From a virus: 44,539 bases of DNA. A model generated the notes under the pieces. The model saw only the letters and a program-made list of their open reading frames with translations, did no database searches and had not been told where the DNA came from. Numbering within the stretch: the first letter of the stretch is position 1; each line of letters opens with the position of its first letter. Of the stretch, positions 36,200 through 44,384 are shown piece after piece. The translations under genes were made by a program, and so were the position numbers. The DNA lies in IMG/VR virus record IMGVR_UViG_3300023222_000169, positions 1-44,539 of that record; one strand, written 5' to 3'.

Positions 36200-37489
36200 C
36201 TATTTGATTAAATTGCCGCACATCTCAGGAATCAAGACGTTAGCCGCCATCCACATAGTAAGACGATACTCGGTTGTCAACCCTCTGACCTCTGCACCTT
36301 TTGCAAACATTATTTCAATGCCGCTATCAGTAGTCCCTCTAGTGGTAGAGACTCCAGCACCGTCCAGGTCCATCGTAGCTAGTGAACCATGAATAATTTC
36401 TACTGCTCGGTTCATAAAGAAGATGTTAGACGGCTGTGAAGCGGTCAGGTTGAGAAATGTTATTGCAGCGTTGTCTGCCGCAATCGAATCAACATTCGCA
36501 TAATCAACATTAGCCTGAGCACCACCGCCACCGGCTGCAGCAACCATCGCCGGAGTCATAGTGATAGTCTGAGCACCGGCTGCGCCTGCGGTTGAAGTAA
36601 CACGAAACACCTGGAGTTCGGCAAGTACGTTCTTATGTACTTGACTCACCGCAAAAACGTTGGCAATCGTAAAAGCATCGCCCTCATTTACAGCATTTGA
36701 ACCAGTATCGATAATTAAAGATTGTGTACGATTATCGACATTATTGCCATTACCGTCTACTGCTACGGGGTCGTGGTCCTGTGCCGCACCATTGACCAAA
36801 TAACCCGTTGCTGTAGTCAACGTTTGAGTAGGCATGAAATTAGCCTTAAACGAATCAAACGTAGCAATAGTCGGTATCTTTGACCTTTCAAAGGCTGTCA
36901 AAGAAACTCCAGTAGGCGGCGCGTCCCTGTTAGCCAAGTTATCCGCTACGGTATTATAGTCGGTTGGGTTCATTATAATAGTACGAGCTTCCATGATCGG
37001 AACATCTCTTAAAGACATTCTTTCTTCAGCCTGTGCAACATGGGCATAAGTCGTAATCGCGGCACCGTTTTTAATAAATAACGAACCACGTTTAGCCACC
37101 TGAGTTGCAACCGTACTATCAGCGATAGCAGACAACTGCTGAATTGCAGCATCTTTAATGCGGTCTCTTTGTAAAGGATCATTCAACTCGACCGCGTTCA
37201 TCTTGAACGGAATGTTCTTAATGTCCGAAGGTGCTGAATCGTTGGCGTTCAACGTGCTTGGAACGGTTAATTGAGTACGATCTGCAAACGCCGCACCAGC
37301 CAATACTAAACCTTCTGTCCCTAACGTAATATAAGGAACCGGTCTATGGACGGTTAGAGCCGCCCGCTCAAGCGTAGTGGAAGCAGGCTTAAATTTATCA
37401 ACCTGTCTTGCCGTTATGTTGTTCGGATCGAATCCTGCGAGAACGTTCTCGAAGAATACAACCTCTTCTTTGCTAAATGCATTAGCCAT
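36200..37489 (-). CDS. Major capsid (coat) protein, P22-like (429 aa)
   Basis: The length (429) is nearly that of P22 coat (430). The family features are present: an N-terminal helix (KEEVVFFENVLAGFDPN), FKMNAVELNDPLQRDRIKDA, RTIIMNPTDYNTVADNLANR, and a C-terminal GLTTEYRLTMWMAANVLIPE like the P22 LCRIALWYGVNATRPEA end. The telokin-like insertion (TQSLIIDTGSNAVNEGDAFT, ANVFAVSQVHKNVLAELQVF) is also in place. It assembles the icosahedral head on the upstream scaffold protein. Confidence 0.9.
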   Translation of the reverse strand: MANAFSKEEVVFFENVLAGFDPNNITARQVDKFKPASTTLERAALTVHRPVPYITLGTEGLVLAGAAFADRTQLTVPSTLNANDSAPSDIKNIPFKMNAVELNDPLQRDRIKDAAIQQLSAIADSTVATQVAKRGSLFIKNGAAITTYAHVAQAEERMSLRDVPIMEARTIIMNPTDYNTVADNLANRDAPPTGVSLTAFERSKIPTIATFDSFKANFMPTQTLTTATGYLVNGAAQDHDPVAVDGNGNNVDNRTQSLIIDTGSNAVNEGDAFTIANVFAVSQVHKNVLAELQVFRVTSTAGAAGAQTITMTPAMVAAAGGGGAQANVDYANVDSIAADNAAITFLNLTASQPSNIFFMNRAVEIIHGSLATMDLDGAGVSTTRGTTDSGIEIMFAKGAEVRGLTTEYRLTMWMAANVLIPEMCGNLIK

Positions 37490-37504
37490 TTTAGTATCCT
37501 AAGT

Positions 37505-38368
37505 TTACCCCTTCACCTTCTTCTTCAAATCCATCAACTGATCCATCGTGGCAGTACCATCAGAAACTTTCTGCCGCATGGCATCCAGTTTCTTTTCAGT
37601 CTGGCTGATCGATGAACCTGGATCGATCTCAGTTTCAGGGTCAGGGGGTTGTGAAGTTTTAGGTCTTGTTAGGTTACTAGCACCTAACGCAACCGCCTTG
37701 GCAAAGGCTCTCACAGGATCAGACTTTATCATTGAAGCAATATCAACAGCTTTACCGGCATTCGCACCCAGATACGGAAGTATAAGATGTGCGTTGTCCG
37801 TGTTGGTAATAAGAGTCTTGGCAAAATCTTCACCAAGAATCTCAATAGCCTTACCCTCAAGATCATCATAGTTTTTAACTTTCAGATTATCAGCTCTCTT
37901 ATAGTGATCGCTGATAGCCGATTGTTCCTTTAAACTCAGATTCTCCTGGGTTACGTTCTGTTGATTTTGATTCAATCTTTCTTGCACCTTACTGTCAATC
38001 AGGGTCTCATTTGCCTGTTTATCGTAAGCACGTAGGGCCGCACGGTATGTAGCGTTATCATCGAAACTATCTTCGACTGGCTCAGTCAATTGATCAAGTT
38101 TCTGCTGTTGAGCCAATCTCAACAACTTGTTTTCCTCGCGTAAGGCTTCCGCCTCGGCTTGGGCCTGGTCAATCTGTCCGTCTTTCTTGCGCAAGCGTTT
38201 CTCAAATCCGCCTAGCCTTCTAGAGGGCGGCTTACCCTCCTCATCGACAACAATCTCCAATTCATCAGTATCCTTTTCAGTCTGCTCGTCATCAAGATTC
38301 ACATTCTGATCAAGTAATACCGTTTCATCTGTACTATCGTCGGTTTCTATCGCCTGTACTTCACTCAT
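37505..38368 (-). CDS. Scaffolding protein (287 aa)
   Basis: A highly charged helical protein lies immediately before the coat gene: Asp/Glu-rich N-terminus (DDSTDETVLLDQNVNLDDEQ), coiled centre (QAQAEAEALREENKLLRLAQ), then a positively charged C-terminal helix (MRQKVSDGTATMDQLMDLKK, KKVKG) like the coat-binding hook of P22 gp8. Position and composition both support scaffolding. Confidence 0.75.
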   Translation of the reverse strand: MSEVQAIETDDSTDETVLLDQNVNLDDEQTEKDTDELEIVVDEEGKPPSRRLGGFEKRLRKKDGQIDQAQAEAEALREENKLLRLAQQQKLDQLTEPVEDSFDDNATYRAALRAYDKQANETLIDSKVQERLNQNQQNVTQENLSLKEQSAISDHYKRADNLKVKNYDDLEGKAIEILGEDFAKTLITNTDNAHLILPYLGANAGKAVDIASMIKSDPVRAFAKAVALGASNLTRPKTSQPPDPETEIDPGSSISQTEKKLDAMRQKVSDGTATMDQLMDLKKKVKG

Positions 38369-38443
38369 ATTTTACCTCGTTGGTTCGAGTATTTAGCCGT
38401 GAATAATGTCACGTTCATTTAAGTATATTATTATATACTAAAT
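38369..38443 (-). promoter_or_regulatory. Intergenic region with inverted repeats upstream of the scaffold gene
   Basis: This is one of the few gaps in the head operon. On the minus strand it holds GTATAT-AATA-ATATAC and CGTGA-CATTAT-TCACG inverted repeats, with TATAAT in the first. It may hold a promoter or processing site that raises scaffold and coat expression. Confidence 0.35.
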
Positions 38444-40438
38444 TCATTGGATAAACCGCCTGAGTGTGGGTTGAGCCGCCTCTGCTTGTTTTATGCCTAT
38501 ATCGACTACCTTCTCAGCAGCAGTGACCTTCTTCAGTATGGTATCGGCATCTTTGTTTCTACTTGCTGCATCGAGGTTTTTAGATTCTGAATTCTGTTGC
38601 CTGGTAGCTGCCTTAATCAATTCTTCGTTTTCATCGGTTTGATTCTGAGAGTCCGCAAGTTCCTGTTTTTCTTCATCAGTCTCAGGCTCTATCAAGCCTT
38701 GTTGTAACATGAGTTTACGGTTGAATTCTTTCAAAGGCTTCAGTCCCTTACCAGATATGTTCTCCATCCACATCGCAAGTGCTGGACCGACATAAGGGGA
38801 GTTCTCGGGTAATTTCTCCAGGACTCTTTCAATCGATTCAACAGCAGCGTCTCTCTCAGTCTCGTACTGCGGGCCAACATCTACAGTCACACTAAACCTT
38901 CCTCTCGATAAGTCATTTACATTAATCGCATTACCACTTTGAGGATCGATAGATAATCGCATTAGTTCTTCTATTTTAACAATGTCGGTATCACCAATAA
39001 CCTTCTTCATCTGAGGTTTCGTATAGATGTCGCCAGCTTTTTCCCTGTAAACTAAGCCTCCCTGGTGGATTGATTTGACAAAGTTATCTGAGATTATCTG
39101 AGTGTTTAAGTTATCCCGTTTAAGTAAAGAGTCAACAGCAGCACCAGATATTTCACGATTTATCGTGTCTTTTTGGACGCTCCCTGTTTTTGTCTGCATA
39201 AATTCTGTTATGACGCCTAAAGCGGCAAGGGCAGACTGGTCTACTTGTGGAGATGTGATCTTGCCTACTGGACCGATAGGTAAAGGATCACCCTGCGCGT
39301 CTAATATAGGTTCGATAACCTGGTAGGCTTTGTCTGTATTATCAGCTAACTCTTTTTTATGCCCTTCAACCTGGTCAGCAAAATAGATATTAATATCATC
39401 AGCACTGGCCGCTGAAGTCTCGGCAAGCTTAGAGATCAGCGTATTAACTGTCCGGTTACCGTCCATTAGCTTTCTTACAAGTCCCCAGTAATGTTCTTCA
39501 CCGTTTATATAAACTCTATAACCATAAAAAGGAATAACCGGTAAGAACTTACCCGCTATCCTCTTAGGGTCTTCGAGCATTTCATCACCGGTAAAGATAG
39601 ACTTCATTACCGTCTGTCGAGTGATCTTACGATCACGAACGTGCTCCCATCCAAAGGCTTCCAGTTCAGGCCTGGCTTTTTCCAGCTGATCTAAGGGATA
39701 AGTCTTGACCTCTCCTTGTTCTACATGCTGCCAGACTGATACGGTTTCTTTCTTTTGTTCAATCTCGTACCGTTCAGCGACGTAAATCTGGTCTTTGCTA
39801 CACCAGGTTATTCCAGTTGCTGATTGTGGTGTGTAAGCACTAACCGGATTAGCCTCTGGGAATTTCTTTTCAAAAGTCTTGTCATCATAAGCCGTTAATA
39901 CTGTAACTCTATCAGCATCTGACTTATCAGCCTCCTTGGCGTTTTTATCAAATATCACATGATCAAAAGCATTGTGTATCGTCTTCCAGACAATCTCTTG
40001 CGTGTCGTTCTCCGGGTCTTCGTCATCGACAAACTTCTCACTGATACGAATAGCACCCATTCCGCAAACAGCAGCCTCAAAGATAGCATTGTCCTGTGCA
40101 GACTTACCGCCGTTCTCGCGAAAGTCGCCTCGATAGACACCTGTTAACAGTTCCGCGTCCTCGGGTGAGGTCTTGGTATCGTCTGGATCATATATCACAC
40201 CGGCTCTATTCAATGACCATTCACCGACAAACCTCATGACATAATCCGAGGTCAGGTCGAATTCCATCATGGCACGATCTGTATTTGAGTTATGAGTCTC
40301 AGATAGGTAGTCTTCCCACATACCACCTGTTACACCAATGAATCGAAGATCCTTATTAGCATCTATTCGCTGATGTTCGGTGGCATCATAGTCGTCTGAT
40401 ACGTCTTGTTTATATTCCTCTAGCAGGTCTTCGCTCAT
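38444..40438 (-). CDS. Portal protein, P22-like (664 aa)
   Basis: The sequence follows the P22 gp1-like portal family: EYKQDVSDDYDATEHQRIDA, GGMWEDYLSETHNSNTDRAM, SDYVMRFVGEWSLNRAGVIY, then GMGAIRISEKF and a long C-terminal acidic helix (EEKQELADSQNQTDENEELI). Length is in the usual 650-750 range. It forms the dodecameric ring through which TerL packages DNA. The stop overlaps the TerL stop region by 4 bases. Confidence 0.9.
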   Translation of the reverse strand: MSEDLLEEYKQDVSDDYDATEHQRIDANKDLRFIGVTGGMWEDYLSETHNSNTDRAMMEFDLTSDYVMRFVGEWSLNRAGVIYDPDDTKTSPEDAELLTGVYRGDFRENGGKSAQDNAIFEAAVCGMGAIRISEKFVDDEDPENDTQEIVWKTIHNAFDHVIFDKNAKEADKSDADRVTVLTAYDDKTFEKKFPEANPVSAYTPQSATGITWCSKDQIYVAERYEIEQKKETVSVWQHVEQGEVKTYPLDQLEKARPELEAFGWEHVRDRKITRQTVMKSIFTGDEMLEDPKRIAGKFLPVIPFYGYRVYINGEEHYWGLVRKLMDGNRTVNTLISKLAETSAASADDINIYFADQVEGHKKELADNTDKAYQVIEPILDAQGDPLPIGPVGKITSPQVDQSALAALGVITEFMQTKTGSVQKDTINREISGAAVDSLLKRDNLNTQIISDNFVKSIHQGGLVYREKAGDIYTKPQMKKVIGDTDIVKIEELMRLSIDPQSGNAINVNDLSRGRFSVTVDVGPQYETERDAAVESIERVLEKLPENSPYVGPALAMWMENISGKGLKPLKEFNRKLMLQQGLIEPETDEEKQELADSQNQTDENEELIKAATRQQNSESKNLDAASRNKDADTILKKVTAAEKVVDIGIKQAEAAQPTLRRFIQ

Positions 40439-41973
40439 CGAAAGTAACCAACCTTTTTAGGGATAGCTGTTGATTGTTTCGGTGCCGCTTGAGGGAACTT
40501 GAAAGGAATGTCTTTAATCCTGGCCAGGTCATCCATCATATCGTCATGTTCACCAACCGGGAAAGGTATGTATTCTTCATCAACAAAGACTTTAACCAGG
40601 TCTACTGACTGTCCCTGGTGGTCAACATAGTTCAAACGTTTGGGCAGGTATATCTCACCATTCTCGAAGTCAGGTATCAACCGTCTGATACGATCATTCT
40701 TAGCCATCTGCCCACCGACCGGATATATATTAAACCTGTAATTTTCCTGTTCCTGAACTGATTCGATATGTTCAATATCTGAATCTTTACCATACTTCTC
40801 ATAATATACATTTACCTTCCTTTTTTCAGGCTTCCAGGTTTTATGCAATTGAAATAATACCGCTGTCCTTTCAGTCAAAGATAATCTATCCCTTACCATA
40901 TCCAGTATGTATATGTTCTGGTCACTACCAGCACCGATTACTTTCATTGATGTATAGTCTGATTTCTTTTTCTTTTCATTTGCAGGATCGACAATAATAT
41001 AAATATTCATTGACTGCCAGTTGTCCATCTTATTGTAATACTTCAACCATTCCCGCTTGAATCCCATCACTGAATCGGCTTTAGGGTCTTGCATCATCTG
41101 GCAACCAAATGTATACGGCCCCATTTTTCTACGCTTTGCTATCAGTTCATCCATAGTTACTAATACCGGATTACCTTCCATATTGCCTGTATCGGTAGCA
41201 GGGTAAAGTCTTGCCGTTGCTGCATCCCGTGCCATGATCTCTTTGTAAGTATCATTGAAATGGTAACGTGTTCCTATATATCGTTCAACACCATTACGTG
41301 TCCCTAGGTTTAAAGATAACTCCCATGCTGCCGTTGTCTTAGCCATCATTTCAGGTGTGCCAACAGAATTGATTGCAACCACGTCATCATAAACCCTTAT
41401 ATTAAAATGTTTCGATGTAGGCTGGCTATCAACTAATCCCCAGGCCTCAACAGTCGATTCTTTAGGATTAGACTTTCGTTTCATCACTATTCCGTCATCC
41501 TCTGACCATTTCGGACTTTCTTTTTTAGGGTCTTCCCAACATACATCGGGGAATAAATCCTTTAACCAGTCGTTACTCTCAAACTCTCGCATAATCTGCC
41601 TTAGAAATCCTTTAGCGATAGGTCTGGTGTGAGAGAATATCCCGACTGTTACTTCATTCATTAGTGGTTCATCGCCATGACTGGCTAATATATCCTGTAT
41701 GGTTTTAGCATAAGTAATAATAGTAGATTTATAATGTTCCCTCGCCCATAAATCTAAATACCCATCAGGGTTGTTTTGTACTTCTCTACACCGAGCAAAT
41801 AACCAAGCATCCTCAACATCGGCTCGCTGTAATCCATACCTTAAAAGAAAGTATAGATCAGTGCGTGCTAAGTTTCTTAGCCTTGCCCTTCTCACTTTCT
41901 CTGAGCAATCCAGTAATCCAGTCCACAGTTTCGGATACTGGCTCATGGGTATGCTTATGATTGTGATTGACAT
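40435..41973 (-). CDS. terL: Terminase large subunit
   Basis: The ATPase part has a deviant Walker A (WAREHYKST at residues 76-84, without the usual glycines) and Walker B VYDD at 194-197. The RNase H-like nuclease part has IIVDP at 326-330, an acidic EKYGKDSD near 392 and HDDMMDD at 477-482. Length (512) is typical. The start is uncertain: ATG 41973 overlaps TerS by 116 bases, whereas a GTG at 41895 would give an overlap of 38. It drives DNA packaging with the portal. Confidence 0.9.
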   Translation of the reverse strand: MSITIISIPMSQYPKLWTGLLDCSEKVRRARLRNLARTDLYFLLRYGLQRADVEDAWLFARCREVQNNPDGYLDLWAREHYKSTIITYAKTIQDILASHGDEPLMNEVTVGIFSHTRPIAKGFLRQIMREFESNDWLKDLFPDVCWEDPKKESPKWSEDDGIVMKRKSNPKESTVEAWGLVDSQPTSKHFNIRVYDDVVAINSVGTPEMMAKTTAAWELSLNLGTRNGVERYIGTRYHFNDTYKEIMARDAATARLYPATDTGNMEGNPVLVTMDELIAKRRKMGPYTFGCQMMQDPKADSVMGFKREWLKYYNKMDNWQSMNIYIIVDPANEKKKKSDYTSMKVIGAGSDQNIYILDMVRDRLSLTERTAVLFQLHKTWKPEKRKVNVYYEKYGKDSDIEHIESVQEQENYRFNIYPVGGQMAKNDRIRRLIPDFENGEIYLPKRLNYVDHQGQSVDLVKVFVDEEYIPFPVGEHDDMMDDLARIKDIPFKFPQAAPKQSTAIPKKVGYFR

Positions 41974-42217
41974 TCGCTTGAATCTCTTTTGGAATGATTG
42001 ATGCTATAACTCTTAAATAACCGCCAGGGTCTTTATTACGGGTTCTTACAATAGGGTATAGACCATATCTTTCGAAGTCTGCCGCCAATGCTGCCACAAA
42101 GTCTTCCGACAATTTATTCTTCGCTCCCAATGGTCTACCCCCAGGATTTGCAATCTCTCCTTTCTTAAATGGTCTTCCTTTTCCTCTCGGCTTTTTCTTG
42201 ACTATTGTATTAGCCAT
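41858..42217 (-). CDS. Terminase small subunit (TerS) candidate (119 aa)
   Basis: The N-terminal 40 residues (KKPRGKGRPFKKGEIANPGG, RPLGAKNKLSEDFVAALAAD) match DUF5681-type basic modules found in phage small terminases. It lies directly before TerL. The C-terminal half has a His-rich stretch (HNHKHTHEP). It should recognise the packaging site. No ribosome site is seen: the leader is a 14-bp palindrome. Confidence 0.75.
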   Translation of the reverse strand: MANTIVKKKPRGKGRPFKKGEIANPGGRPLGAKNKLSEDFVAALAADFERYGLYPIVRTRNKDPGGYLRVIASIIPKEIQANVNHNHKHTHEPVSETVDWITGLLRESEKGKAKKLSTH

Positions 42218-42221
42218 AATG

Positions 42222-42235
42222 TTCTAATATTAGAA
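42222..42235. promoter_or_regulatory. 14-bp perfect palindrome at the TerS start
   Basis: TTCTAATATTAGAA lies 4 bases upstream of the TerS ATG, in the place of a Shine-Dalgarno sequence. It may be an operator or an RNA hairpin that controls terminase expression. Confidence 0.45.
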
Positions 42236-42263
42236 TTTACTAATATACTGATGAAACAGGAAA

Positions 42264-42497
42264 CTACCATTGCCCGTTCTCATTATTAATCCAAGATATG
42301 CTTTTATGGAATATTTCTTTTTGCTTTTCTTCGTTATGAAATGATATGCCGTGGTATTCAGATTTCTCAAATGGTAATGCGCAGTCGTTGGCTATTTTAT
42401 TAAGAATACCATTAACCTTTTTTTGCGCTTTCACATAATCTGATTGATTTATCATGGAATGATATCGCAAATCAATATGATCGATTATTTTTTCCAT
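42264..42497 (-). CDS. Hypothetical protein, 77 aa
   Basis: The product begins MEKIIDHIDLRYHSMINQSD and is helical (VKAQKKVNGILNKIANDCAL), ending in a basic/aromatic tail (EIFHKSISWINNENGQW). It sits at the head of the packaging operon. No family is recognised. Confidence 0.6.
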   Translation of the reverse strand: MEKIIDHIDLRYHSMINQSDYVKAQKKVNGILNKIANDCALPFEKSEYHGISFHNEEKQKEIFHKSISWINNENGQW

Positions 42498-42550
42498 TTC
42501 TTCTTCCTGCGCTTATTGCGTTTTCTATGGCTTGGTATGTGTTTTGGCAT
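42485..42550 (-). CDS. Very basic 21-aa peptide
   Basis: ATG at 42550 shares its A with the preceding TAA (TAATG), and its own TAA overlaps the next start. Of 21 residues, 13 are K, R or H (MPKHIPSHRKRNKRRKKKW). Tight coupling on both sides favours translation. It may bind DNA or ribosomes, which is inference from charge. Confidence 0.45.
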   Translation of the reverse strand: MPKHIPSHRKRNKRRKKKWKK

Positions 42551-42642
42551 TATATGAACCCTAGCTCTTTCATTCTGTTTTGAACGAATTCATCTGTTAT
42601 TTTTTCATTATTATTTGTTTTTTTCGAGAATAGAGTAATCAT
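42550..42642 (-). CDS. Small protein, 30 aa
   Basis: ATG at 42642 follows AAAGGATGGACAAC and overlaps the previous stop as ATGA. The product MITLFSKKTNNNEKITDEFV ends MKELGFI. It is one of two tiny coupled genes before the 77-aa gene. The role is unknown. Confidence 0.5.
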   Translation of the reverse strand: MITLFSKKTNNNEKITDEFVQNRMKELGFI

Positions 42643-42926
42643 GTTGTCCATCCTTTAGATATATAAAGTTTAGTTGGATCTCTCAGGTCTTCGTCTGCGT
42701 CGTTAGTCGTACCATATATAAACCACTCGCCTACTGCCAGGGCCAATGTCTCAACACTGGTTAGTGTTCCTTTGAACTTATTACCATCCTTGGTTAAAGC
42801 CCTTGTGATAGCTGGAGTATCTAGTGGGTATTGCATAACGTCCATAGTACCACTGAATCCTGTGGCGTCACCGCTGATTTCAAATTCAAAATCGAAAGTC
42901 TCACCTTGTCTGATGTTATTTGGCAT
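42639..42926 (-). CDS. Ig-like/beta-sandwich virion protein (95 aa)
   Basis: The pattern GETFDFEFEISGDATGFSGT, DVMQYPLDTPAITRALTKDG, NKFKGTLTSVETLALAVGEW is a single beta-sandwich, as in many phage tail or neck proteins (x-R-G-D-T-F-x-F-x-x-x-I ... G-x-W). It lies next to other structural genes. A virion role is inferred. Confidence 0.65.
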   Translation of the reverse strand: MPNNIRQGETFDFEFEISGDATGFSGTMDVMQYPLDTPAITRALTKDGNKFKGTLTSVETLALAVGEWFIYGTTNDADEDLRDPTKLYISKGWTT

Positions 42927-43216
42927 TAATGCAATGTCCTGTTCTTATTCACAAGTTTACTACTCTTACCCTTCGAAACCTTGCTGATCTTACGGTTTGT
43001 CACGATCTTTTCAGTAGTTCGAGACTGTTCATTAAACTGTATTTTAACATTTTTCTGCTCAAGTGTTAAATCTCTGTTAGTTTCTTCACTTTCTATACTT
43101 CGCTGATTAGCGCTAAATTCCTGCGTTCTTTCCTGTTTAGCTATAAATTCGTTTATTCCTGGCGCGAAATACCTGCCAGAAAAGTATTTAACTGCAAAAT
43201 ACCGTGGTGCAAAAAT
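42926..43216 (-). CDS. Phage protein with repeated FAPRYF-type N-terminus, probable ATT start (96 aa)
   Basis: The frame reads FAPRYFAVKYFSGRYFAPGI, NEFIAKQERTQEFSANQRS, then a long charged helix ending NKNRTLH and TAA, which shares its last base with the next ATG. Tandem aromatic F-x-P/G-R-Y-F motifs are known from small phage structural proteins. No ATG, GTG or TTG is available between the in-frame TAG and the motif. ATT at 43216, nine bases after AGGAG, is the best start. Confidence 0.65.
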   Translation of the reverse strand: MFAPRYFAVKYFSGRYFAPGINEFIAKQERTQEFSANQRSIESEETNRDLTLEQKNVKIQFNEQSRTTEKIVTNRKISKVSKGKSSKLVNKNRTLH

Positions 43217-43251
43217 TGTGGTATACTCCTATCTTAAACTAAAAATCTATC

Positions 43252-43731
43252 ATGATTAATAAAATATTCAACCGATTAACTGTTGTCGACGGACCATTCC
43301 CGCCGAAATCAAACTACTCTGGGAGAGGGTATTGGTGGCTGTGTAAATGTATTTGCGGTAATAGCAAAATAATTTCTGGAGCATCACTTCGATCTGGTAA
43401 CACAAAAAGCTGCGGGTGTTTGGCGAAAGAAACTTCCGCTGAAACTTGCCGTAACCGGTCTCAAGGCAAAACGGAACACCCGCTATATACCGTATGGCTT
43501 GGAATGAAAGCAAGATGCAACGACCCAAACCATATGGGTTATAAAAACTATGGCGGACGAGGCATCTCTGTATGCAGTAAATGGAACATCGACTTTCACT
43601 CATTTATATTAGATATGGCTCCACGACCATCTGATAATTTAACTCTGGATAGAATCGATAATGATGGAAATTATTTTAAAGAAAATTGCCGGTGGTCGAC
43701 ACGAAAAGAACAATACAGAAATAGACGTTAG
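43252..43731 (+). CDS. Free-standing AP2/HNH-like endonuclease family protein, opposite strand (159 aa)
   Basis: KIFNRLTVVDGPFPPKSNYS, WLCKCICGNSKIISGASLRS, NTKSCGCL, then YTVWLGMKARCNDPNHMGYK, GGRGISVCSKW and LTLDRIDNDGNYFKENCRWS identify the phage HNH/AP2-like family that carries a zinc-binding N-terminus and the LDRIDNxGxYxxxNCRW motif. It is the only plus-strand gene among the late genes, wedged between two minus-strand genes, which fits a homing insertion. Confidence 0.8.
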   Translation: MINKIFNRLTVVDGPFPPKSNYSGRGYWWLCKCICGNSKIISGASLRSGNTKSCGCLAKETSAETCRNRSQGKTEHPLYTVWLGMKARCNDPNHMGYKNYGGRGISVCSKWNIDFHSFILDMAPRPSDNLTLDRIDNDGNYFKENCRWSTRKEQYRNRR

Positions 43732-43733
43732 CA

Positions 43734-44384
43734 TCAGGTAAGATCAAATGTTATTGCCGTCCTGTTACCAAATTCATCAAAAGTGACAGATATTCTATTC
43801 TTAGTATCAGAAGGATTACGAAAAATACCACTGGTTGTTTCCATACCACTCGCCTTACCTCCCAATGCAGCACCCATGATTAACTGAAAATCTCTAAAAT
43901 CGAGAGTCCCCTCCATTAGTTCGTCAAAAATAGCATCTTTAATAGCAGTGATATCTGCGGGTAATACAGCAGAACCAACTTCTTTTATAATCAAACCAGC
44001 GGAATTACTAGGTATAACCTGAGTCACCGTGTTAGCTAGAATTGCATTCTGTATATCAAATAGATTGTTATTTGAACCGACTAGCTTCACTGAATAAGTG
44101 GTGTCAGGTGAAAAGAAGATCTCATATTCGTCTTGAACTGGGATAACAGTATCGTTTAGTATTTCAATTGATTGAGCGAAAGTTTCACCCCCAACTGTAA
44201 CAGGCGCATTTCTTCTGTGCGTATCGCTAAAAGCAATTCCTAGTTCGTCGTCTTCCAGGGCTTTAAGATCGTCTCTCAAGACTTCGGTATCTAGTTCATA
44301 TAAAGTACCAGATATTAAAGTCAGGTCGGCTTGAGGGATAATTATCCTCTTTACCACGCCTGAATAATCGATGCTAGTTGCCAC
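43734..44384 (-). CDS. Conserved virion protein of unknown position (216 aa)
   Basis: SIDYSGVVKRIIIPQADLTL, LYELDTEVLRDDLKALEDDE, FSDTHRRNAPVTVGGETFAQ and GLIIKEVGSAVLPADITAIK match a widespread phage structural family of unknown function, often near neck or tail genes. GTG at 44384 is the start and overlaps the junction-spanning gene by 11 bases. The C-terminus is a beta hairpin (RISVTFDEFGNRTAITFDLT). Confidence 0.75.
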   Translation of the reverse strand: MATSIDYSGVVKRIIIPQADLTLISGTLYELDTEVLRDDLKALEDDELGIAFSDTHRRNAPVTVGGETFAQSIEILNDTVIPVQDEYEIFFSPDTTYSVKLVGSNNNLFDIQNAILANTVTQVIPSNSAGLIIKEVGSAVLPADITAIKDAIFDELMEGTLDFRDFQLIMGAALGGKASGMETTSGIFRNPSDTKNRISVTFDEFGNRTAITFDLT

